This document shows, one piece after another, positions 53,823 through 63,100 of a stretch of 64,000 nt of DNA. Position 1 is the first letter of the stretch, and every line of letters starts with the position of its first letter. The stretch covers positions 1-64,000 of the forward strand of contig JAIOYK010000007.1 in assembly GCA_021741145.1 (NCBI GenBank), read 5' to 3'. Source of the stretch: Rhodospirillum sp. (GTDB taxonomy: Bacteria; Pseudomonadota; Alphaproteobacteria; Rhodospirillales; Rhodospirillaceae). A model generated the notes under the pieces. The model searched no databases. It had not been told where the DNA came from and was given only the letters and a program-made list of their open reading frames with translations. The translations under genes were made by a program, and so were the position numbers.

Positions 53823-56790
53823 GGCGGCGTCTCCGATTGGCGGCGAGTGCGCGTCGTCGAGAAGCGCGATCCTTGCCCAGGTCGATGGAGTTGTCCGTTG
53901 ACTGCCCGTCAAGCTGGGCGGCTATGGCCCGGATCGTGGGGTGCTCGAATAAAATCGTCGGCGGAACCGGGCGTTCGAGCGTCACCTGCAATCGGGCCGC
54001 GGCCTGAATGATCATCAGGGAATCGCCCCCCGCTTCAAAAAACCGCGTATCGATGCCGAAATCATCATGGCCCAGTGTTTCTTCCCAAACTTTCCAGACC
54101 TGGCGCTGCATATGCGTTTCCGGCAGGACCTTCCCGCGCCGGGAGGCAATCGAGTCCTTCATGGCGAGCAGCGCCGCCTGGTCCAGTTTTCCGTTTCGCG
54201 TGACTGGCAAGGTGTCAAGCAGCGTCCATTGCGATGGCAGCATGTACTCCGCGAGATGGTCGGCGGCGTGCCGCCGGATACCGGTGAGCTTCGGTTCGGG
54301 CGCGGCGATGAACGCGATGAGGGACTGGCCAAACGCAAGGACGGCGGCTTGCGCGACATCCTCGTGCTCCAGCAGAACGGCTTCCACCTCGTCCAGGTCG
54401 ACGCGATAGCCCCGGATTTTCAGTTGCCTGTCGAGCCGCCCGAGAAAAACCAGCGTACCGTCACAGTCGCGGCGGACCAGATCTCCGGTTCGGAACATGC
54501 GCGCGCCTTCGCCCAGGAAGGGATCGGGCAGGAACCGCTCGGCCGTTCGTCCGGGCGCGGCGAGATACCCGAGGGCCACCCCGTTCCCACCGATGTACAA
54601 CTCGCCTTCAGCCCCCAGGGGAGCCAGCTCTCCGCATCGATCCAGAACGTAGAGCGTCGTGCCCGCGATGGGCGCTCCGATGGGAACCGCGCCTCTGTTC
54701 CGCGGCGTCGCGGAGGAATCAAAGAAGCTGCTGCCGACGACGGTTTCGGTCGGTCCATACTCGTTGATAACAAGGGTATTCGGCGCGCGGGCGTGCCATT
54801 TGGCGACCGAGGACGCCAGGAGTTGCTCGCCACCGACGACGGCCGTCTTCACCCTGTCCATGGTTTCCCGCGGCATCGCACCGTTCGCGCTGTCAAAAAG
54901 CCGTGGCGTCAGCTTCAGAAATATGGGGCCGTCGGCTTCGTCCGCGGTGATTGCCGGGACCCGGGCGGTGTCGGGCGTAATGCGCACCTCCAGGCCGACC
55001 GTTAAAGGCACCAGCGTGGTTGTCAGCGACAGGTCGAAAGAGAAGGGCGCGTTGGAAATCGCGATACCCCCGCCATCCATGCCGTATGCCTTCGCGGCCC
55101 AGCAAACATAATTGGCCAGCCCCCGGTGCGAGACCATGACCCCTTTCGGCGCGCCCGTGGACCCCGAAGTGTACAGCACGTAGGCGGGCGCGTTCGGGTT
55201 CGCCGGTATTGGGCGATCGGTGGTCTCGGCTTCGGCGCACTTAACCTGGTCCGCAAGGATGATTGGGCCATCATAGGCATCCGTTGGCGCCTCGCCCGTG
55301 GCGATAAGGGCGGCGGGCTGGCAATTCTCCAACAGACGTTTCAGGCGGCCTTTGGGCATGGAGCAATCCAGGGGAACGTAGGCCGCGCCGGCGATCATGA
55401 CGGCGAGAAACGCCGCGATGGTGTGCGCGTTTCGCTCGGTCGTGACGGCGACCAGTTTCCCGCTTACGCCGTGATCACGCAGTGCCTCCGCCAGGCCGAG
55501 GGCTTTCTGGCGCAGGAGGTCATAGGTCCAACCCTCCTGTTCGTCGCGTATGGCGGGACGGTCCGGGGTCCGCCGGGCCGCGTCGAGGACCATCTGGGGG
55601 AGCGAGCCGAGTGTCGGCGCCGGTGAACCGAGGGCGATCTCTTTCAGCCAAGCCAGCTCACCGGTGCCCAGTGCGTTCAGGTCCCTGAGTGGCTGGCCCG
55701 GCCGGCGGACGGCGTCAACGAGCAAGGCGGCCACTCCTTCCACCATGAACGCGAGCCTGGCCGGTGTGATCGACACCGATTCCCGCGCGGTAAGGAGAAG
55801 GGCGGCCTCGTCGGGGCGCCAAGTCAAGCGCAACGCGAGCGGCTCCGGACAGCTGTCGGCACGGACCAGCGTCACCGATACGTCTTGCATCTGAAAGGCA
55901 GCCGGTGGCTTGTCGACGTCAAACCCGATGCCGCCGGAAGCGGGAACAGCGACGATTTCGAGTTGGGCGTTGACCTGTTTCCCGCGTCCGGCGCCGACGC
56001 GGCGGGCGAGGTCCGAAAAAGACTCGCTGTCGTCGAACTCCAGGGGCAAGGGCATGTATACGGTCGCCGCGCCGACGAGGTCCGCCAACTCGGGTTCCGC
56101 CTGACGGAGATCCGTCGCCGCCCGAACCGGAGAGGTCGATCCTTGATGGGAAAACCGCGAAAGATAGGCGATCCAGCCCGCGAGCACGACCGTTTCCGGA
56201 GATAATTTCAGGTCGCGCGACACAGTGTCCAGCGTATCCGAAACCTCCATGGGCAGATGCCTTAAGTGATGCAGTGTGCGATCCGATCCCGGTGGGGCTA
56301 GTCCGGCCCATTCCAGCGAGGCCACATCGTCGTCGAATGCCGCCTGTTCCTGGACTTCGGCGCGCCAGTCGGTGAATTCGTCGAATTGGACGGGATCGTC
56401 GGGCAAGCTCTCTCCCGCCAGAAAAGTGGCAAGCTCACGAGCGACCGTTCGTAACGACGGGGCGTCGGCGACCCACGGGCTGAAGGAGAGCGATAGGTCG
56501 TATTCATCCGGCGATCGTCTGACCAATGTCGCGGAAACGGCACCGGCCGCCTCCGGATTCCAGGCCACGAATGGCGGTGTGGCCTGCACGTGGTGCGCTT
56601 CATCGTCCGTGAGCCGAAGCCGAGACCCCATCACCGGGTGCCGGGCAAGAATGGCCTCCACACCGTCGCGCAGGTCGCTTTCGGGCACCGCGCCCTTGAC
56701 GCGAAGATGCCCTGTCGCTGGCGGAATGTCCGCGCCGGCGCACGACTTTATAACGGCCTGAAGATAAGGAGAGGTCGGAAATCTCGACAT
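53812..56790 (-). CDS. NRPS module, degenerate C - A (predicted Asn) - PCP
   Basis: 992 aa. The N-terminal C-type domain (about 1-430) has SFSPWVADAPSLR near 108 where HHxxxDG is expected, so condensation activity is doubtful. A domain (about 435-880): YTSGSTGAPKG near 543, NAPFSFDLSLT, NEYGPTETVVG and DLDEVEAVL. By-eye alignment gives the specificity residues D-L-T-K-V-G-E-V-G-K, one change from the asparagine code of tyrocidine synthetase. PCP: FFEAGGDSLMII near 918. Its stop overlaps the PKS start. The missing C activity may be supplied by the last C domain of the partner NRPS. Confidence 0.9.
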   Translation of the reverse strand: MSRFPTSPYLQAVIKSCAGADIPPATGHLRVKGAVPESDLRDGVEAILARHPVMGSRLRLTDDEAHHVQATPPFVAWNPEAAGAVSATLVRRSPDEYDLSLSFSPWVADAPSLRTVARELATFLAGESLPDDPVQFDEFTDWRAEVQEQAAFDDDVASLEWAGLAPPGSDRTLHHLRHLPMEVSDTLDTVSRDLKLSPETVVLAGWIAYLSRFSHQGSTSPVRAATDLRQAEPELADLVGAATVYMPLPLEFDDSESFSDLARRVGAGRGKQVNAQLEIVAVPASGGIGFDVDKPPAAFQMQDVSVTLVRADSCPEPLALRLTWRPDEAALLLTARESVSITPARLAFMVEGVAALLVDAVRRPGQPLRDLNALGTGELAWLKEIALGSPAPTLGSLPQMVLDAARRTPDRPAIRDEQEGWTYDLLRQKALGLAEALRDHGVSGKLVAVTTERNAHTIAAFLAVMIAGAAYVPLDCSMPKGRLKRLLENCQPAALIATGEAPTDAYDGPIILADQVKCAEAETTDRPIPANPNAPAYVLYTSGSTGAPKGVMVSHRGLANYVCWAAKAYGMDGGGIAISNAPFSFDLSLTTTLVPLTVGLEVRITPDTARVPAITADEADGPIFLKLTPRLFDSANGAMPRETMDRVKTAVVGGEQLLASSVAKWHARAPNTLVINEYGPTETVVGSSFFDSSATPRNRGAVPIGAPIAGTTLYVLDRCGELAPLGAEGELYIGGNGVALGYLAAPGRTAERFLPDPFLGEGARMFRTGDLVRRDCDGTLVFLGRLDRQLKIRGYRVDLDEVEAVLLEHEDVAQAAVLAFGQSLIAFIAAPEPKLTGIRRHAADHLAEYMLPSQWTLLDTLPVTRNGKLDQAALLAMKDSIASRRGKVLPETHMQRQVWKVWEETLGHDDFGIDTRFFEAGGDSLMIIQAAARLQVTLERPVPPTILFEHPTIRAIAAQLDGQSTDNSIDLGKDRASRRRALAANRRRRHDA

Positions 56791-56821
56791 TGAAAATGCA
56801 GCCAGATAGTTGAGTGATGGT

Positions 56822-57016
56822 TCAGTCGGATATCTGCTCGCGAATACTCAGGGGTCTCATGTCGGTCCAGACTTCCTCGATGCGCTTAAGGCATACCTCC
56901 TTGGCGCCGCTGGTTCCTTCCGCCTTCCAACCGGCGGGCAAGTCTTTGTGCATTGGCCAAATGCTGTATTGTTCTTCGTGGTTGAAAACGACCGAATAAA
57001 TGGTTTTGTCCGCCAT
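56822..57016 (-). CDS. mbtH: MbtH-family protein
   Basis: 64 aa from the ATG at 57016, with GGAGAGG nine bases upstream. The signature [10 protein letters not shown], then PAGWKAEG, and [12 protein letters not shown] is complete, including the conserved Trp residues that contact the A domain. MbtH proteins help fold and activate NRPS A domains. It sits between the two NRPS genes (115 bases and 31 bases away) and presumably serves both A domains. Confidence 0.95.
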   Translation of the reverse strand: MADKTIYSVVFNHEEQYSIWPMHKDLPAGWKAEGTSGAKEVCLKRIEEVWTDMRPLSIREQISD

Positions 57017-57130
57017 GTTGAAAAGCCTCTCCACTCTGCTTTCGGAATTAAACCGGTTTCACGGTTGTCGATGAACTCTTGATGAAGGGCACGCGAAGTC
57101 TCCCGTGGCATGATCCGATGGGGCAGTCGC

Positions 57131-60100
57131 TCATTCCGGTTCGAAGTGTTGTGTCGGCGACCCCAAGCTCTCGTCATCGGAGAATTCCACCAATCCCGTC
57201 GGCATGACGAGCAACCCACGTTTCCCTTCGTATTTCATACGGCCATGGGCGGCCCTGACATTGTCGACGGCGAGTAGGTCGCCGCGCCGCCATCGGACCG
57301 GCGTTTCCAGCCCGGCATAGGCTTCACTGATTGCCGAGACGATATCGTCCGGAATGCGTCCCCCATCGGCGTACCGGCAATCCCGGGGCAGGCGCGTGCC
57401 GCCGAACACGGCCTCCATCGACGCGCGTGCCTCTGGCGGCAATGCGGCGGGGTGGAAGTGGAGGATCTGCCCCACCCAACATTCTTGTCCGGTAAGCGGG
57501 TGTCCGAGAACGCCGGGGCGCGACGCGTATGTGGTCAGTGCGTCGCCATCCCATTGACAGATCATGCCTTCCGACTTGGCGCGATCTTCGACCATATCGA
57601 TATCGTCCGTGCCGAAAACGGTCCGCCAATCCAGGCCGGGGCCGGTCCCGTAGCGGCGCACATAGGTCAGCCCCTCGTTGGCAAGCCGTGGGGCGATGCG
57701 GCGCACGGCGTCCAGGATATCCGTGCTGCTCGCCACGACCGTTTCGCCGCCGGTGGCGGCCGGTTCGGCGCAGGCGAACCAGATGTGCGAGGGCCAGGAC
57801 TTTTTGAAGCTGTCTTCATTATGCCAAAGCAGGCGCTGCCGATGCGAATAGGGCACTGGGTGGAAAACGGAGCGGCTGAGGGGTGTGCGAGGGTGCTCGG
57901 TCGTTTGGTAGACGCGTGCCCCGGCCGCGGCGGCGATGCGCTCCATGGATCGCGGCGTCGTGCAGTCGAAACCCCGAAACAGCAGGGCCATCTCTCGGGC
58001 AAGATCGGTCGCCAGCTGATCCCGGTTTCGTTCGATCCATCCCGGCAGGTCTTGACCGATGGCGTCGGGTGTAATCGTGCGAACGCCCTTCGCCGGAGCC
58101 GCTTCGGTGGCTTGCCGGGCGGGGGACGCGACATGCCGCCGCCCCGCCCGTCTCCGCGTAAAGCCTGCTTTCGGAGTGTCGACCGGTGTTTCGTTGTCAG
58201 GCGCGTGCATCCCGGCTTCCAGTTTTTCACGGAGTGTTCGGAGGATCCGCTCGGCCCGATCCCGTGTCAGGAGGTCCGTGCGATGGTGCAGTTCGAAAGA
58301 AATGCCATCCGGATCTTCAAAGATCACGAGGATCAGTGCTTCACGCGTCCGCGAAATGACGCGGGGCAATCTGGTCAGGTTGGCCGCCCCCAAGCGCAGC
58401 TGACTGGCCGCTGCCTGCTGGTGGACGATCTTGACGTCGAAGAGGTCGGGGGTTTCGGGACGGGCTGTATTGAGAGCGCGAGCCACCTTATCGTAGGAGA
58501 CAGCCACATGCGGCAGCGTCTCCGAAATCGCGGTCTTGACCGCGCCAACCGCATCGGCGAACGTCTCCGCGCGACTCAGGTCCGCGAGAATGGCCACCTG
58601 ATTGACGACCGGGCTGACGCTCATGGCGGCGGCGCCTGAGTCTCTGCCCGCGAAATCGGTTCCAATGACAAGTTTGTCCTCGCCGGATAAACCTTTGAGC
58701 GTTTGCAGGAAGGCGGCGCAATAGACCGTAAATGGCGTCACGCCCCTTCGCTGGGCGAAAGCGTTCACGCGCGCGCGAAAATCCGAAGTGGCGCGGTTGA
58801 TGATTGTATTGGCATCACCGGTCGGCGGCACGGCTTTGGCGGACGGAAAGATCCGCCTGGGGCTCTTGCTCAGGCGCTGGATCCACCAGTCAAGAGAGCC
58901 TTTCCGGCGTGAGTCGTCGTCATCGAGCGGCACGACCTTTTTCGTCGCGGCGGGTGCGCGTCTTCCTGAGAGACGGGCCTCGTAGAGATCGGACAGGTCG
59001 GAAAGAAGGATCTTGGCGCCTTCCCCATCACAAGCGATATGGTGCATCGCCAAGGTCAGGACGCCATCGTGTTCGTCAAACCGCCATAAGCGGACCTGCA
59101 TCAGCGGCCCGGACGCAAGATCCAAGGGCGCGCGCGCGGCACGGGCGGCCAGATCCACGGCAATCAGCTCCCTGTCTTCTTCCAGCGCCGGCGGGTGGTC
59201 CGCGATTTCCAGATCCAGATCCGCGTCGCTTGCCGTGCGCTTGCGGGGAAGGCCGTTGTCGGAGACGAAAAGCGTGCGAAGCTCTTCATGTCGGTGGACC
59301 AGATCGCCGAGGGCGTCTCGCAAGGCCTTTTCGTCAAGCGGGCCGCGCACTCTCAGGCTAAGCGAGACGTTCGGCGTCGCGCCGGGCCGCAACTGCTCCG
59401 TTATCCAAATTCTGCGCTGCGCGTCCGTGAGCCCGTCGGCGTTGCCAGATGGCTGGCTGTCGCCGGTAATCGAGGGGTGGTAGGCATCCACCCGTGCCGC
59501 CAGGTCGCGCAAACGCGGATGCGCGAACAGTTCGGCGACCGTGACATCCCTTCGCAGTCTGGAGCGGATCTGTAGGACCACCCGATGCGCGAGCAGGGAG
59601 TGTCCGCCCAGGGAAAAGAAGTTGTCTTCCGCGCGGATGTCGTCTCCACCCAGGGCCTCGCGCCATATCGCCGCAAGCTCGATCTCGGTACGCGTGACCG
59701 GCTCAATCCCGCGGGCGGAAGAGAGCGTCCGACCGGGTTGCGCCAGCGCGGCCTTTACGTCGATCTTGCCGCGTGAAGAAAGCGGGATCTTGTCCACTAT
59801 GCGGAACGTACTGGGGACGGCATGGGCGGGCATCCGCCGGGCTAGGTAGGACCTGAGTTCATCATGGTCGAGCGCGTGCCCTTCTCGGACCTCTAGGATA
59901 GAGACGAGCATTCTATTCACGCCGTCACCGGTCGCGGTCGTGACACTGCGCGCCAGTGCGGCATGCCGAGCCAAGACAGCGTCGATTCCTTCCGGCTCAA
60001 TCCGGAAGCCACGGATTTTTAACTGCCGGTCGAGGCGTCCACGAAACTCTATCGAGCCGTCGGCGCGGATCCGGACCAGGTCGCCGGTTCGAAACATGCG

Positions 60101-63100
60101 TTGCCCGGGTTCCGCTGAAAAGGGATCGGGCATGAACTTCTCCGCGGTTCTCATCGGATCGCGGATATAGCCGCGCGCGACTCCGGTTCCGGCGATGTAG
60201 AGTTCTCCCTCCGCGCCCACCGGAACGGGTATCAGGTGCTCGTTTAGGACGTGCAGGCGTTCTCCTGGCAGCGGTCGGCCCAAGGGTGGATCCGGATCGT
60301 GCGTGGCGTCCGCGAACGACGACCAGATCGTGGTTTCGGTCGGTCCGTAGACATTCAACACGCGCCCGCAGATCTTGGCGAGGCGTGCGAAAAGACCCGG
60401 CGTCGCCGGTTCGCCGCCGCACAGGATCGTTAGATTGGGGTGCGATGTCGCGCTGTCCGCCAACCCCGAAAGGGTTGATGGGGTCGCTTGTAGATACGTC
60501 GCCCCGGTTCTTGACAGGATATCGGTAACGCTTTCCGGCTCCGCCATGATTCCGTCCCGGCCAAGGACCAGGTGGCCGCCAGCATAGAGCGGCAGGAAAA
60601 TTTCCAGGATGGAAATGTCGAAGCTTAGCGACGACGTCGAGACCAAGACGTCCTCGGCCGTCATGCCGAGGAGATGCGCGAAGGCAACGACCGTGGCCTC
60701 CAATGACGCGATCTCGACGCCGATGCCCTTGGGTTTGCCGGTGGAGCCCGAGGTGAACATCACGTAGGCGAGGCGTTTCGGCGGCAATGGCGGCGGGGTG
60801 GCGCACGTCGGGCCGTCGTCGGGCTCGGTGAGGGCTTGACAGGTTTCGGGAATGAGGCCAAGGGTTTCGGGTCTGGTAATGACGCAATCCGCGCCGCTTT
60901 GCTCGAGGATTGACTTGATATGGTCCGGCGGCAAATCCCGGGCGATCGGAACCACCGGTGCGCCCGCCATCAGCCCGCCCAGGAACGCGGCGACATAGTC
61001 GGCGGATTTTTCCAGCAGCAGGCCAACCGGACGTGCCGACCGGGCGTCGGTGTGCCTTTGTAAGCAGGTACGCCACGCTTCCGCTTTGCGCAACAGCCTC
61101 TGGTAGGTGACGCCTTCGGTCGCGGAGGAGACCGCTATCCTTTCGCCGTCGCGCGCCGCGTGTCTGGAAATGGCGTCGACGAGGCCTATCGAGCCCATGG
61201 TCACGGCCGTCGACTTCGCATGCAGGAGGGCCATATCCGCCGCGCCGACGATGTCGACGGCGGCATGCTCCGTTTCGCGGTCTTTCAGCAGCGCGTTCAG
61301 CACCAGGCCGACCGTTTCGGAAATCCTGTTCGCCGTCGTCCCCGTGAACAGGCGCGGCAGGTAGCGCATGGTCCAGCCGATGCTGTCGCCCCGGTCGTAG
61401 ATATCGAACATCAGGTCGACCTGAGCGCCCGACTGGGGGATATCGCCCATCGCCCATCGGCTTCGTCCCAATTCTCTTTCAAGGCGGTCAACCTGATGCA
61501 AGGTTACCAGTGTTTGAAACAGCGGCGGGCCGCTCGCGCTGCCCGAAAGCCCGATCCGCTTTACGACGGAGGCGAACGGGACTTCCGCCCTTGCGCGCGC
61601 GCGCGCAAGGGCGGCATGGGCCGCTCGGATGATGTCGGTGAACGTCAAATTCACTCCGGTGGGTATCCGCAAGGCAACCGGGTTCATTACCAGTCCGACG
61701 ATGTCTCGAAGCTGACTTTTTCCGCGACAGGCCAAGCTTGCGCCAAGCACGACTTCGGCGGACCCGCTCAACCGGGAGAGCGCGCTGGAAATGGCCGCGG
61801 CAATCACCACGAAAAGCGTGGTTCTTTCCCGCCGCGCGATATCCCGAAGCGCGGCGCTCTCGTGGTCGGACAAATGGACACGGATGGAAGCCGCGGCGAA
61901 TGTCTGGTGCTGCTCGCGTGGGAAATCCATGGGGATTGCCGTATCGGGAGGCGCGTCAGACAGGTGTTCGGCCCAGGCTTCCAGCATCGCGGTGCCGTCT
62001 TCCGATGACACAAAAGCCTTCTCCGCCGCCACGACAAAAGCCATCCCCCCATCCGCCGACCGGATCGGGCCGCCGGCGCCTGACGCAAGGGACGCATAGT
62101 CCTCCACCACCTCCCGGGCGAGCAGATTGAGGCTCCACGCATCGGAAATGATATGATGGGCCACAAGCAAAAGCGTGGCGGCCCTGTTCTCGGGCGCAAG
62201 AAGGCAGCAGCGAAACACCTGTCCGCGCGCGAGATCGAGCGGCTTGTTCGCTTCGTCGTACAAGCGCTTTAACAGCATGGGATCATCCATGCCCTCCGTG
62301 GCGATGACCTCCAGTCCGGTCGGTATTTCCTCCGGCGATAGGACCCGCTGGCGCGGTTCGCCCGTGACCAATCCGAATGAGGTCCGGAGTGACGGATGGC
62401 GGCTGATGAGAGTGTCGATGGCCTTGCGCAGGGCCGCGATGTTCAGATCGTCGGTTAGGGTGAGGGCGAGTGGCAAGTTAAAGGCGGTACCCGCCCCCAG
62501 GCAGTGCTGATGCCAAATGGCCTTCTGGCCGACCGACAGATCAAATGGACGGGTCGGTTCTTCGGCGGGATGGGCGGGGCCGAGCGCATCCTCGGGCCTT
62601 GCTTCCATGGGAAGCGCGGAAAGTGGTTCATCGCCGATCAAGCGATCCGGCGCGAGGTTAATTCCGAAGGCGGAAGAAAGTTTTTCGCAAACCAAGATTG
62701 CTCCTAAGCTATCGAGGCCCGCATAGGTGGCTGGTTCCTCGGCGTTCACGGATTCGACCGGGATGCCGAGGACGTCGGCAATGACCGCCTTCAAGATCTC
62801 AATGGCTTCCGTACCATCGATTTCGATGTCGCCGCCGCCGGAGCGGCTTGTCCGGATCGGTGAAAAACCGCCGCTTTGATATAGCCTTCCACATTCCCGG
62901 CGGCGAATCTTGCCGCTTGTCGTCCGGGGAAGGGCGTTCGGCTTGATCAGGGCAATTTCATCCGCCTGCACGCCGACGGCTTCAAAGATGGCCGCGCGCA
63001 GGGCCGCCAATACGCGTTCTGGCGCCATGTCCAGACGCCGCGGAATCTCGCGCAAGACGACGAGCTTCTCCGATTCACCCGTATCGATACTGAAAGCCGC

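Noticed and set aside
59997-61457. 486-codon minus-strand frame inside the hybrid NRPS
   Set aside because: It is a different frame of the same strand as the A-domain region and is rich in Arg/Gly/Pro, as expected for an out-of-frame GC-rich read.
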